Origin: Nitrobacter sp051535215
Lineage (GTDB): Bacteria; Pseudomonadota; Alphaproteobacteria; Rhizobiales; Xanthobacteraceae
Length of the DNA: 64,000 nt
Assembly: GCF_051535215.1 (NCBI RefSeq)
Contig: NZ_JBPPLY010000012.1
Span: forward strand, 21,812 to 85,811
Direction: 5' to 3'
In this document: positions 45,022-56,300 of the stretch, piece after piece
How positions within the stretch are numbered: the first letter of the stretch is position 1
Layout: each line of letters begins with the position of its first letter
Position numbers and translations under genes: made by a program
Notes under the pieces: model-generated
The model's input: only the letters and a program-made list of their open reading frames with translations
The model's database searches: none
Told to the model about the DNA's origin: nothing

Positions 45022-48000
45022 ATGGCAAGAAGGTCATCGGGATTGGGAGAGCGAACAGCACGGAAGGGATTGAGGTACCAAGATCGTGCTTCGGCCGCTC
45101 TTGCTTATCAAGCCTTGGTGGAAGGCACACTGTCATTCATCGCCTTAGCCGACGATCAGGCCGGAATGTTCGACGATCTTGTGATCGGTATCGCAGGTAA
45201 GGTCGTCGGGCATCAATATAAGTCGTCCAGCAAACCCAAGCCGGTCGGTGTTCGTGGCCTTCTGCTCGGTACAGAGAATGTCATCGCGGATTGCGCCGCC
45301 TCCTTCGCAAAGCTGGAGTCCGCATTCCCTGAAAAGTCCGTTCGAGTCCGATATGTCACGTCGCACATTGCTTCGGTTAGCGACAAAGGGCAGTTGGGTG
45401 TCAAGGATCGGGATTCGGCAGACTTCTTCCAAGAAAAGGCGCGGTATCCAGCTCGATCATTAGCCGATTGGCGAGCCAGCATATGGCAACCAATCATCGA
45501 CGAACTCTTCAAAGCATCGGGACTGGCGGAAAATGATTTCGAGCGCTTCTTTTCGCGGCTAGAGATCATTCTCGGTGCTGCTCCCACCGTTGAATTCAAT
45601 CCAGCGTTAGATGTTGCCGCCAAGGCCCAGATTGTAGAATTGGCGCGCGCGCTCGGCGATCTTGTTGGGCGTGACGACAGTAAAACTCGATGGTCACGGC
45701 GCGAGTTGCTGGACGAGCTAGGCTGGCCCGATCGCTTCCAGCAGCGCTTTGAACATCGCTTCCCTCTCGGCACCCATGTCCAGAGCAACGAGAAAAGCGA
45801 AGCCGATCTGGAAAAGGCGCTCGTGACGTATTCGTCAGGATATCTATGCCTTCTGGGCCCTCCTGGCGCAGGGAAATCGACACTGTTGGAGCGTTTCGTG
45901 CGATCCGGTCCCGGGCGAAACGTTGTGCGCTATTTAGCCTATGTCCCCGGAGCGGCACAGCAGCAAGGACGCGGAGAGGCTGCCAATTTTCTCGCTGATC
46001 TAAATAGCCAGCTCATCGGTTCGGGTTTACAGTTTAGCCGTGCAAAGGACGATACGCCCGAGCAGCGGCGCGAAACATTTGAAAAACTATTGGTACAGGC
46101 CGCCAAGCGCTACTCAGCGGACGGACAACCGACAATTATCGTGGTGGACGGGCTCGATCACGTCCCGCGCGAGGAAAAGCCGGAGACGAGCTTCCTTCGT
46201 ACACTACCTCTACCGCAAAGTGTGCCAGACGGAATCATATTTGTCCTCGGAAGCCAGCGAATTGATCTAATCGATATACCGCGTGATGTAAGGGACCAAG
46301 CGTCGTTAGATGGCCGCAGAATCGAAATCGCTCCACTAACTGAAGCGGCTGTAGGCGATATGATCGCCTCTGCGGGCCTCGCCGGCGCGATAGACTCAAC
46401 CGAGGTATTTGCGGTCAGCCTCGGCCATCCCTTGGTGACACAGTATCTCCTTGGAAAGCTGTTAAGCGCCGACGATAAGGAACGACAGGCACTCCTGGCT
46501 GGTGGCTTCGAATATGACGGAGACCTAGAAAAGGTTTATCGCGCCGCATGGCGCGAGGCTGAGGAAGCAGACGTCGAGGCTTCGAAGATACTGTTCACGC
46601 TAAGCTTTGCAGAAGGCCGTATCGAGCCTCAACTGCTTGCTCAGTGCCTCTCACGGGAGGCGGTCAATAATGCTTACAAGATCGCACACCACTTAATCGA
46701 TCATTCCGAGCGTGGGTGGCAGGTGTTCCATAACAGCTTTCGCTTGTTCCTTCGGCAGCAAACGATCGAGCTTTATGGACGTCCCGATCCAGATTTCAGT
46801 GATTCTGCTCTCTATCGCCGCCTTGCAGAACTCGCCAAGTCGGCGCCAAGCGACAGTACACAGCGCTGGCTCGAATTCCGGTATCGCTTCCTAGCTGGCG
46901 ACCAAGCAGATGCGGCGGCGATCGCGAGCCGCAAGTATTTTATCCGACAGTTCATCGACGGCCGTCGAAGCTACGAGGTAAGCAACGATATCCGTGACGC
47001 CTTCGCCTGTCTTGAGCCTAACCACCCGCCCGAGCAGCTTTTCGATCTAATGTTAGCAAAAGACGAGGTCTGGCGGCGGCAAGACGCTCTCACCACCTCG
47101 CAACATCTCGTTGCCGCCCAAATAGCTGCCGGTGAACTCAACGTCGCCGAGGCGCAACTCAACGACAGTCACAGCGCTGGGGATGAGTGGCTCGTCATCG
47201 AAGCCCTGCTCGAGGACGGCCAGTTTAGTCGCGCGCGGATGTTATTCGACAACGAGAATCCTTGGAAATGGTTTGACGAGGGATATCAGTCGGGAAAGGA
47301 GAACTCGCTCGAAACTTGGGCCGATTACGCTGTCGTCCTGCTTGATGACGAACAGATCGAGCGCCGCATTCGTAAGCCTGAGGGTAAGGATCTCGATAAG
47401 GAGACTTTCTACGGCTACACCGCTCGTGACTATCTCACCAAACTTCGTTTCGCGCTGGCGCGTTCGGTTCTGCGCCACGATCCGAAACACACGGTGGACG
47501 AGGCCGCCGCTCAGCACGAAATCGGCAATAACGAGCGAACGATACTGTATTTGGAGAGCGCAGAGGCGAAGCTCACAATATCGCTCAGCGAGGAGGCTCA
47601 GGCTTGCCTCGTTGCCTATGAAGCATGCCGTGGTGCCGAAGCACTACATGGCTCTTGGGATGTTCACGCAGCTCGCCTTGCTCTTGCGAGTGGTGACTCG
47701 GAGCTCGCGGCTCGTCTGTTCGCGAAGGCTCAAGTACCCAATCTCTGCAACCTTGAGCATCATTCGGACGATATCGAAGATGCCATTCGGTACCTTATCC
47801 AGTATTGCGCGATAGCTGCACGGCTCGGCCGGAGCTCGCCTCAACCCGAGTTACCGAGCGAACCCCTGTTTCGTGGCATACAGAACCATGCCGTCCAATT
47901 GGGCATGATGATTGGAAGCCTTAAAGCGATGGCATCGTTACAGCCGGCGACGGTTTCAAAGCAGATCAAGGACTCCATGAATTTTCTCGCAGGAGCGGCT

Positions 48001-51000
48001 CCGGGTCCACAGGACGATGTCCTTCTCGAATATCGCGTTCGACATGCCGATAAGCCGCTTTTCGACGCCATCTGCAAAATCGTCCAGCTCGCACCGGATT
48101 CTGCGCTTCCTTTCGCAGTAGAGTTCGAGACGTGCTTGCAATTACCTGTCTGCACTTTCCGAACATCTCTTCCGATCCTCTGCCAATTCACTCAAACTAT
48201 GTATGAGTTTGACGGAGATTCTGCATCGGCGGTCGCACGTCTCGAAAGTGGGCGTCGTGACGTTGATCAATCACGCTCACCGCAAGAGGCGATCGATCAA
48301 CTCTTGGAACTCTCTATAGCCTTTGGGAAAATCGGCTTCCCTGCCCGCGCTCGCGAAATGTTACACGAGACGCGCGAGATGTCACTCGGAACCTATCTCG
48401 CGGCAAAAAAAGATGGACAGTATCATCTCTGGGCGGACGTTCTTGTTGCCGCAAATCGCTTAGACCCCGGACGAGCCACTGAGCGGACCTTCATGATGCT
48501 CCGGCTGATTGCGGGTGTCGATAACAGCCACGCGCATGACCAAGCTTTGCGCATATCCAAAGCAGTATTGGTGGAAGCAATCGCGTGCGGCAAAGCGCCG
48601 GCTTGGGAAGCTTTCGAGTGGGCGAAGTCTTCAGGAATATGGAATTGGGATGGCCTCGTCGACGCGGTCGCAAGAGGAATCCTACGTAGACGCCCCGATC
48701 TTGCGATTCCACTTTCGATCACTTGGGCCACTCTCAGCCTTCCGTACTACGGGGAAAGCTACAACAGCGTAACGCGGACAGGTGAGTTTCTGCGAGACAT
48801 CGTCGACGTGGCGTCTACGGAAGAGCTTCCTAAAATCGAACAAATTATTGTTGGTAGTCTCGAACGTGACGCTAAGCCGGCGAAACGGGCCGGACTCCTG
48901 CGCATATTTCGCGACGCCCTCGCCGACCGAGGAAGAGTATCAGCGCTTGTCACGACGGCGGTAGAGAGATGGAATTTCGAGCCCAATTATGACAAGGACG
49001 TGCTACCCGACTATTTCCAACTAGAAACCTTCGAAGACGTCGAGCAAGCTGTGGCATTCGAGCGATCGCGCCGCGAAGCGCAAACCAGCACGCTTTATGG
49101 TGACTTCGTAGATCGCAAACTGGGCAAGCGCATCGCAAGGATCATCGCAACGAAGTCATGGACGGAGGTCGAGGATTTCGTTGCTCGCAATCCCAAGCTG
49201 GCGCAAGATCGGCCGGTCAAAATAGCAATAGCGAAATCCGCCATTGCTGCTGCAAAACCCGACTATGCCGAAACTCTGCTTTTAGATGGCATACGAGACT
49301 CTACAGGTTGGGGCGGATGGGCTGATAGCCATCTGCTAGAATACCACAAAGCATGCCACCTTTTGGAACATGCGCAAGCGCATGAGCACGCGCGCAATGA
49401 TTTCGTTCGCGATCTGGCTGCTGGTGGTTCGGGGACGGGCTCTGCGCTCTGGGGGCTCGGGGAAATTTTTCCGCTGCTCTACCGGGAAATTGACTGGCCA
49501 GCTCTATGGGATCGGTTAGCGGACCAAATTGAAAGTTATCGCGACTATCAGAAGATCCCGGCTGTACCGTTCGAGAGCGGAGCGCTGCACGACGATATCG
49601 ATCTCGTCATTCACCTATTTCTCGACGCGGTAAATTTTGGTGTCTCGGACCCGCGCGAACAAGCTACGGAAGGTCTCCTGAAATTCGTCCATTCCGGGGC
49701 AACAGAGCTATTCTGCCGTGCCTGCAAGGCCTTGTTAGAAGGCGAAACTCCCGAAGTCTTGCTTGGAATGCGAATTCTGTTCGAAGCTCGCGATTGTGGG
49801 GGCATTGCTGACGTCTTTCGCAGCTATATGGACCGGCTCGTGGCACACGAGGATGTGTGCGTCGCGGCGCTCGGCACAATACTGAGCGAAGTTTGGGGCG
49901 GCAAAGCGCACATGTCGGGCGCTGAACTCCCAGCAATATATTCTCTTCAAATTCCTGCCATGGACAATACCACAGGTCGGTCGCTTCGAAACGCGGAATC
50001 TCTTGGACCTGTGATTGATGATCCTGCGGTGTGGACAGAAGGTTTCGAGAATTGGGTGAAGCATCTTTCAAATTGTTCGGGCGTACCGACTGCCAACATT
50101 CGCCATCGCGTCGCACAGTTGATAACCCGCTGGGGCGGTGTGGCAAGATATGGCGCGAAGGGAGCAGAACAACTTCGGCGTACGGTCAAACCGTTAGGAT
50201 TGCTTCTCCCTTTCGTGCGCCCGCATATCGGCATTTGCTTGCGGGCTTTGCACGTGATTATCGGCGAACTCTGGCGAGCTTCGAGGCTGTCAGAGATAGA
50301 GGTCGACTTTCTTCTCCATCGTCTAGATGGGGCAGCAATTCTCCCGCCCCGGAGCGTCTATTCTGCTCGCCCAGTAGACATTGATTGGCCGCTACTACCA
50401 GATGATCCATGGCGTTCGGAGGCAGAAGATTGGCTCAATGCTACAGACATGAAACGTCAAACCCAACCGAACAACGTAATCGGTGAATGGGGGCGTCTCG
50501 AAATGCTTGAGTCAAGCTCACTCTATGAAGAGGAAACGCTCATAATCCGAAGCATGCCAAAAGTTGAGCTAAACGATTTTGATCGCGCGATCGCGGCGTT
50601 GCCAAGGGCATTTTGGAGTTGTGGCGCAATAATGCTCGGCAACAAGTCCGAAGGCGTGTTGACCGGGTTAAGGAACCTGCAAATCTCACTTGTGGGTAGT
50701 CGCGCCGACGCATTGATATTCGATCCGATGCTCGCGCATCGCCTCGGCTGGCATCAAGCACATGATGATCCTTTTTCCTTCTGGGACGTCGAAAAAGGGC
50801 TAATGGCAACAACGAGATTCTGGCGCGATGGCTGGCGACAGCAAATGACGTATGCAGATGCCATTCGCTGGGCCGAGGGCCAGCGCGTCGAACTTACGGA
50901 AGTTGGATTGGCTGAGATCGAGCGCCTCAACGGTCTGCCCCCGCCGATCACTGTAAGGTGGCGCGCCCTCAAACCCCGCTCGCCAAAGCCAAAGCTTGCC

Positions 51001-51024
51001 TTGCAATGGAGAAGCGACGAGTAG
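45022..51024 (+). CDS. Giant STAND ATPase with Cap4/DUF4297-like N-terminus (Avs-like)
   Basis: The 2000-residue protein starts with GLRYQDRASAALAYQALVEG, then MFDDLVI and VGHQYKSSS (Asp51/52, Gln65-Lys67), matching the DUF4297/Cap4-type PD-(D/E)XK nuclease opening. A STAND NTPase follows: P-loop LLGPPGAGKSTLLERF (279-286) and Walker B IIVVDGLDHVPRE (374-380). From about 600 to 2000 there are helical repeats typical of sensor regions. The architecture fits antiviral STAND proteins (Avs3-like), which bind phage proteins and then cut DNA. Intact, lower GC than the backbone. The SEC-C nuclease gene follows 103 bp later. Confidence 0.82.
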   Translation: MARRSSGLGERTARKGLRYQDRASAALAYQALVEGTLSFIALADDQAGMFDDLVIGIAGKVVGHQYKSSSKPKPVGVRGLLLGTENVIADCAASFAKLESAFPEKSVRVRYVTSHIASVSDKGQLGVKDRDSADFFQEKARYPARSLADWRASIWQPIIDELFKASGLAENDFERFFSRLEIILGAAPTVEFNPALDVAAKAQIVELARALGDLVGRDDSKTRWSRRELLDELGWPDRFQQRFEHRFPLGTHVQSNEKSEADLEKALVTYSSGYLCLLGPPGAGKSTLLERFVRSGPGRNVVRYLAYVPGAAQQQGRGEAANFLADLNSQLIGSGLQFSRAKDDTPEQRRETFEKLLVQAAKRYSADGQPTIIVVDGLDHVPREEKPETSFLRTLPLPQSVPDGIIFVLGSQRIDLIDIPRDVRDQASLDGRRIEIAPLTEAAVGDMIASAGLAGAIDSTEVFAVSLGHPLVTQYLLGKLLSADDKERQALLAGGFEYDGDLEKVYRAAWREAEEADVEASKILFTLSFAEGRIEPQLLAQCLSREAVNNAYKIAHHLIDHSERGWQVFHNSFRLFLRQQTIELYGRPDPDFSDSALYRRLAELAKSAPSDSTQRWLEFRYRFLAGDQADAAAIASRKYFIRQFIDGRRSYEVSNDIRDAFACLEPNHPPEQLFDLMLAKDEVWRRQDALTTSQHLVAAQIAAGELNVAEAQLNDSHSAGDEWLVIEALLEDGQFSRARMLFDNENPWKWFDEGYQSGKENSLETWADYAVVLLDDEQIERRIRKPEGKDLDKETFYGYTARDYLTKLRFALARSVLRHDPKHTVDEAAAQHEIGNNERTILYLESAEAKLTISLSEEAQACLVAYEACRGAEALHGSWDVHAARLALASGDSELAARLFAKAQVPNLCNLEHHSDDIEDAIRYLIQYCAIAARLGRSSPQPELPSEPLFRGIQNHAVQLGMMIGSLKAMASLQPATVSKQIKDSMNFLAGAAPGPQDDVLLEYRVRHADKPLFDAICKIVQLAPDSALPFAVEFETCLQLPVCTFRTSLPILCQFTQTMYEFDGDSASAVARLESGRRDVDQSRSPQEAIDQLLELSIAFGKIGFPARAREMLHETREMSLGTYLAAKKDGQYHLWADVLVAANRLDPGRATERTFMMLRLIAGVDNSHAHDQALRISKAVLVEAIACGKAPAWEAFEWAKSSGIWNWDGLVDAVARGILRRRPDLAIPLSITWATLSLPYYGESYNSVTRTGEFLRDIVDVASTEELPKIEQIIVGSLERDAKPAKRAGLLRIFRDALADRGRVSALVTTAVERWNFEPNYDKDVLPDYFQLETFEDVEQAVAFERSRREAQTSTLYGDFVDRKLGKRIARIIATKSWTEVEDFVARNPKLAQDRPVKIAIAKSAIAAAKPDYAETLLLDGIRDSTGWGGWADSHLLEYHKACHLLEHAQAHEHARNDFVRDLAAGGSGTGSALWGLGEIFPLLYREIDWPALWDRLADQIESYRDYQKIPAVPFESGALHDDIDLVIHLFLDAVNFGVSDPREQATEGLLKFVHSGATELFCRACKALLEGETPEVLLGMRILFEARDCGGIADVFRSYMDRLVAHEDVCVAALGTILSEVWGGKAHMSGAELPAIYSLQIPAMDNTTGRSLRNAESLGPVIDDPAVWTEGFENWVKHLSNCSGVPTANIRHRVAQLITRWGGVARYGAKGAEQLRRTVKPLGLLLPFVRPHIGICLRALHVIIGELWRASRLSEIEVDFLLHRLDGAAILPPRSVYSARPVDIDWPLLPDDPWRSEAEDWLNATDMKRQTQPNNVIGEWGRLEMLESSSLYEEETLIIRSMPKVELNDFDRAIAALPRAFWSCGAIMLGNKSEGVLTGLRNLQISLVGSRADALIFDPMLAHRLGWHQAHDDPFSFWDVEKGLMATTRFWRDGWRQQMTYADAIRWAEGQRVELTEVGLAEIERLNGLPPPITVRWRALKPRSPKPKLALQWRSDE

Positions 51025-51127
51025 CGGATCATAACGAATAATCGCTGCCAATCGCGACGAGCGAAGTCGATGACTCTAACCGCATATTTTCCGGTTAGCC
51101 GATCGTCGCTTATTCAAGGATGACGAT

Positions 51128-53305
51128 ATGGGGCCTAGTGAACCTCGCGCCGAACAGGATATATTTGACGATCTCACGGAACTGTGCAGTCGCCCTGGGT
51201 TTGTTCATGCGCTCGCATGGATGTCCTTGCGGGACAACTATGTGACCTTCGACAGTGAGATGGACAGTAAAGCACTCGCTGCCTCCTATGCGCCGGAACG
51301 AACGGTCCGGACTGAATTCTCGACATTGCTCGGGTTGTTGATCCGTCAACCGATCGATATGAGTGAACCGACCGCCGCTGAGGTTCAGGCGCTGTTCGAT
51401 CGTACGACCGAGCTTCTGGCTGAGCTCCATGAGCGGCTGGGGCGACCAATGTGGGAGGCTATCTTCAATAGTGCAAAAGCAGCGCAGATGGGCTTGGACC
51501 GGCCTCCTTCACCTTTCACTCGCGCCGATGTTCTTCGAGAACCTATATTTTATGGCGGCGAATCCGCTTACAGCTTCCAATATCGCGACATGGCGCTCGA
51601 ACGCTATGCAGCAGACGAAGCGTGGCTGATCGCGAACAAAGGCTTCACCATAGCGGATGCGCAAGCCTTAGCCCAGGGCATTTCGGCGGTACAGAATGAC
51701 AAGATACGGAAGACGCTGTCTGAGCTAAAACTGAAGAGCCCGTCATCCCTGTCCTTGCTACCTGGGTTTACGTTCACAGCAGCGGAGATAGCGACGCACG
51801 TTAAGCGGCCGATTGAGACAATCAGTGCAGTGCTTGCTGCGCTCAGTATTGGCGCGCCGGCCAATGCCGATTTCACGTCGCTCGGCGCATTCAACATAGC
51901 CGTGGCATGTCCGATAGTAGCGCGGCCGGACGGCACCTATATCGCGTTGCAGACCTATGGGATCGTGGAGTCCATCTACGATTCCCCCTTCTACTGGATG
52001 ATCGCAGACAAAGCGTATCGTGCGAAGGCGTCAGCCCATCGTGGCACCTTCACCGAGCAGTTTGTTGCAAAGAGGCTTCGCTCAATTTTTAGCGTTAAGA
52101 ACGTCCATTGCAACGTTAACATTGAGGGCTCGAGCGATCGCGTGTCCGAGATGGACGTACTTGTCCTGTTTGGTGACCGGGCCGTCATCGTCCAATGCAA
52201 GTCAAAGAAAATGACCTTAGAATCACGCAAGGGCAACGACCAGACTCTACGCGACGATTTCCAAAAGGCCGTGCAGGACGCTTATGACCAAGGCCTACTG
52301 TGCGCACAATCGCTTGTTAAATCCGACTTGGAATTCGTGAAGGAGGATGGGTCGAAGCTTACCATTCCGGAACTGAGAGAGATCTATATCATCTGCGCAG
52401 TGTCGGACCACTATCCCGTGCTCACCGTTCAGGCCCGCAGCTTCCTCAACTATGAGCAGGATACGATTATCCGGGCTCCACTCGTCGCGGACGTGTTCCT
52501 GATCGACGTGTTAACCGAGATGCTCGCAAGCCCTTTACGCTTCCTGAGCTACGTCAATCGACGCGCCCACTATGCCGAGCGTGTCCACGGAACCAACGAA
52601 CTCGCTATTTTGGGCTATCATTTGAGCCAGAACCTCTGGTTTGAAGACGACACCAGCATGGCGATGGTTGCGGACGATTGTTCGCTCGACCTAGATACTG
52701 CCATGACCGTACGCCGAGAGGGAGTGCCGGGAACCGGCACACCAAAGGGCATCCTGACCAAGCTCAACGGCACGCTCGTTGGACAGGTGGTCGAAAAAAT
52801 CGAGAATGAGGCCAACTCCGACCTGATCGATCTTGGCTTTCTGCTACTTGATATCAACGGCGACACTATCGACCAACTTGACCAAGGGCTGAAGGATGTC
52901 GCTTACCGCACACGACTCGATGGGCGGCTTCATGATTTTACCCTCGGATTCAACAACGGCGATAACGGGCTCACTATCCATTGCAGCCGGGCGCCGGCTC
53001 GCGAAGCTGTTGAAACGCTCGCTGACCATTGTCGGCGCCGCAAATACGTACACCGATCCGGAGGATGGTTTGGCTTCGTCGTGCGCGAAACGGACAGCTT
53101 GCCGAAGCTCAGTATCGCGTTACGTTTCCCTTGGAAGCACGATGCTAAGCTTGATGCCCTCACCCGCGGTATGGTCGTTGCGGGCAGTCAGGCCCTGACT
53201 AGGCTCGCACCTACCCGGCGGGCACCGGATGGCACGAAGATTGGCCGGAACGGCCCATGCACCTGCGGCAGTGGCAAAAAGTTCAAGAAGTGCTGTCTGA
53301 CGTGA
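51128..53305 (+). CDS. PD-(D/E)XK nuclease-like protein with C-terminal SEC-C zinc motif
   Basis: The 725-residue protein contains a nuclease-like core near 335-360 (SEMDVLVLFGDRAVIVQCKS, fitting Asp and Gln-x-Lys of PD-(D/E)XK folds). It ends with a SEC-C motif, GRNGPCTCGSGKKFKKCC, a zinc site known from SecA and many other proteins. The N-terminal 300 residues are helical with no named family. It sits between two STAND genes on the same strand. A defence role is suggested by the neighbours, but I know no described system with this exact trio. Confidence 0.75.
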   Translation: MGPSEPRAEQDIFDDLTELCSRPGFVHALAWMSLRDNYVTFDSEMDSKALAASYAPERTVRTEFSTLLGLLIRQPIDMSEPTAAEVQALFDRTTELLAELHERLGRPMWEAIFNSAKAAQMGLDRPPSPFTRADVLREPIFYGGESAYSFQYRDMALERYAADEAWLIANKGFTIADAQALAQGISAVQNDKIRKTLSELKLKSPSSLSLLPGFTFTAAEIATHVKRPIETISAVLAALSIGAPANADFTSLGAFNIAVACPIVARPDGTYIALQTYGIVESIYDSPFYWMIADKAYRAKASAHRGTFTEQFVAKRLRSIFSVKNVHCNVNIEGSSDRVSEMDVLVLFGDRAVIVQCKSKKMTLESRKGNDQTLRDDFQKAVQDAYDQGLLCAQSLVKSDLEFVKEDGSKLTIPELREIYIICAVSDHYPVLTVQARSFLNYEQDTIIRAPLVADVFLIDVLTEMLASPLRFLSYVNRRAHYAERVHGTNELAILGYHLSQNLWFEDDTSMAMVADDCSLDLDTAMTVRREGVPGTGTPKGILTKLNGTLVGQVVEKIENEANSDLIDLGFLLLDINGDTIDQLDQGLKDVAYRTRLDGRLHDFTLGFNNGDNGLTIHCSRAPAREAVETLADHCRRRKYVHRSGGWFGFVVRETDSLPKLSIALRFPWKHDAKLDALTRGMVVAGSQALTRLAPTRRAPDGTKIGRNGPCTCGSGKKFKKCCLT

Positions 53306-53354
53306 TATTCGCCCGAGATCTGGTCTACACTGATTACAATCATCGAGGCGCCGG

Positions 53355-56300
53355 GTGCCAGCGGTTAACATCGACTTTCAACGTATTCGTTCCTTCGTTG
53401 GTTCGCAGAATTACGCCTTCGAAGAATTGTGTTCGCAGCTTGCGGCTTTGGAGCCGCGCACCGGATGATGTTTTCTATCGTAAAGGCATTGGTGCGGACG
53501 CGGGTGTCGAGTGCTACATGCGGCATCGCGACGGCTCGGAAACAGGGTGGCAGACAAAGTATTTCTTCAAGTTTGACTCCGGCCAGGTTACGCAGCTCGA
53601 CAAATCCATCAAGCAAGCGTTGGCCAAGCACCCCAGGCTTAACCGGTACATCGTCTGCATACCCTTCGATCTGTTCGACCAGCGTTCGGGTAAAGGCAAG
53701 ACCCAGCTTCAGCGTTGGCAGGATTGGGTGAAGAAATGGAAGTCTGCCGCAACGAAGAAGCGAAAGCTCGCCATCGAACTATGGGGGCATTCTGAGCTTG
53801 TGGAGCGGTTAGGCCGCGACAACCCGCTCTACTCAGGCAGGGCGGCTTTCTGGTTCGATGAGACCTTTCTCACCTCGGCCTGGTTTACCAGCCGGTTTGA
53901 GCGGGCTCGCGACGGGCTTGGGCAGCGCTATACCCCTGAAACAAATGTTGAGTTACCCATACGACGCACCATCCTTGGCCTTTGCCGTGACCGCTCCGTT
54001 CTTGATCAAGTTCAGCTATGGGGCGAAAAACTGGAAGAGGCCCGGTACGACGTCATCGATCGCCTTAAGCGGTTGACGGTGAGCGGCGGGCTGATAGCGG
54101 AAATTGCGGCGGTTGAGGCAACGACCAGTGCGCTTAGCTCACTGTTATCGACGACGCCTGATGACCCCGCTTACATATTCCCCCATCGAACATATCAAGT
54201 CGCTAGGAAGCGAGGCCCTGGTGGCGGCCGCACAAGCCATGCGCGCCGTTCGCAATATCAATCCGACTCCAGCCAAGGACGGAGACGATGTCCGATATCT
54301 GTACCATGATATGCGCGGGCTCGAAGAGGCGTTGGATGCCGTCATCGAAGGGGTAACCGGCGATAGCTGGCGACTGGTCAACAGCCGGCGAGCGCTGGTC
54401 ACGGGTCCGGGAGGTATCGGCAAATCGCATCTGTTCGGAGATGCGGTCGATCATCAAGTTGCCGATGGTCATCCCTCGCTTCTTATCCTTGGCGGTACGC
54501 TGATTGATGATGACCCCTGGGCACAAATCGTCAAACAACTCGACCTAACGCTTTCCACCGAGAAATTCCTTGGCGCTCTCGATGCCGCGGCGCAGGCTGC
54601 GGGGACCCGGGCTGTGATTTTCATCGACGCCATTAACGAGCGGCATGGAATCTCAATTTGGTCACACCGGCTGCCAGCGTTTCTCAAGACGATTGAGGCT
54701 TTCCCGCGTGTGGCCGTCGCCCTGTCGTGCCGCTCGACATATTTGCCATACATCCTGCCGGCGGGGCCAGGACCGGATTTGTCTCAGGTTGAGCATGTTG
54801 GGTTCGCCGGGCGTGCCGCTGAAGCCGCCCGCTACTATCTGGATAAGCGCGGCATTGTGCGCATGGCCGCGCCGAACCTTGTTCCGGAATTCGAGAACCC
54901 GCTCTTTCTCAAGACCTGTTGCGACTATCTCGAAAAGGAACAGCTTCATGAATTCCCGCGCGGCCTGCGCGGGGTAACGGAGATCTTCGGTTTTTACTCG
55001 GAGGCTGTTGCAAAATCCGTCGAGCGGCAGCTCGGGCTCGATCATAAGCTTGCGAAGGTGGCCCAAGCGCTCGAGACGCTTGCCGTTGCTTTCGATCAAG
55101 GCGAACGCGGCTATCTCGAATACGACAAGGCCGACGCTCTGATGGAGGCGATTGTTCCGGCGCACGGGTGTTCGAAAAGAGCTTGCTTGCCCGGCTCGTC
55201 AGCGAGGGAATTCTGGCCGATGAGCCCGTGACGGGAAACGGCGGCGCCATCGTCCAAACCGTGCGCTTTTCGTTTGAGCGCTATAGCGACCATCGCATCG
55301 CGCGTCAGATGTTCGATAAGCATTTCGATGTATCGGCGCCGAAGGATTCATTTCTGCCGGGCACGCCGCTGGAGATTTACCTTGAAAACCCTAAGGCTTA
55401 TGAGCATGCGGGCGTGTTGGAAGCGATGGCGGTTCAGTTGCCGGAGCGCAGTGGGCTCGAACTCCCGGACGCCATGCCTAAGCCGCGGAACAGATTGCTG
55501 CTCCTGCGCGCGTTTCTTGGTAGCGTCTTGTGGCGTGAGCAACGCGCCTTTACGCAGCGCACCCTCGATTTACTGAAGGAAGCTTCCAGGCTATCGGGGC
55601 GTAACGAGACCATGCACGCGCTGCTCGCGGTCGCAAGCGAACCGGACAATGCGTTTAACGCCGAGTATTTGCACGGAAAGCTCGTCAAGCGGGCGATGCC
55701 GCAACGGGATAGGACCTGGTCTATATACGTCGCGCAGGAGGGTGATGACGAAGACAGCCCTATCGAAACCTTGATTGGCTGGACTCTTCAAAACGGCTTC
55801 GAGGCCATCGAAGATAAGCGAGCCGAACTCGTCGCCATCGCGCTGAGCTGGCTATTCTCGACAAGCCATCGTCTCATCCGTGACCGGGCAACAAAGGCGC
55901 TCGGGGCACTATTGGCCACGCGGCTGACAATGGCCGCAAGCCTTATTCGTCGTTTCCAGGACATCGATGATCTTTATATTCTCGACCGTGTCATGGCCGC
56001 GGCCTATGGAGCTGCCTTGCAGGGCATGGCAAAGGACGGGCTGCGTGAACTGGCGGAAGCTGCGTATCATTGTGCGTTTGACCGCGATGAGGTGCTTGCC
56101 CATGTCCTCATCCGTGACCATGCACGCGGAATCGTAGAGATTGCCCACATAAGAGGTGCTTTGCCGGCGGGCGTTGATTTGACGCGGGCACGGCCACCTT
56201 ATTGCAGCTCATCCGGCATCGAGGATGTGCCTGATGTGGTCATCGACGCTTATGTGCAAGAATATGCCCCCGGAAAGAGTTTTCGCGACGATATCGTGAA

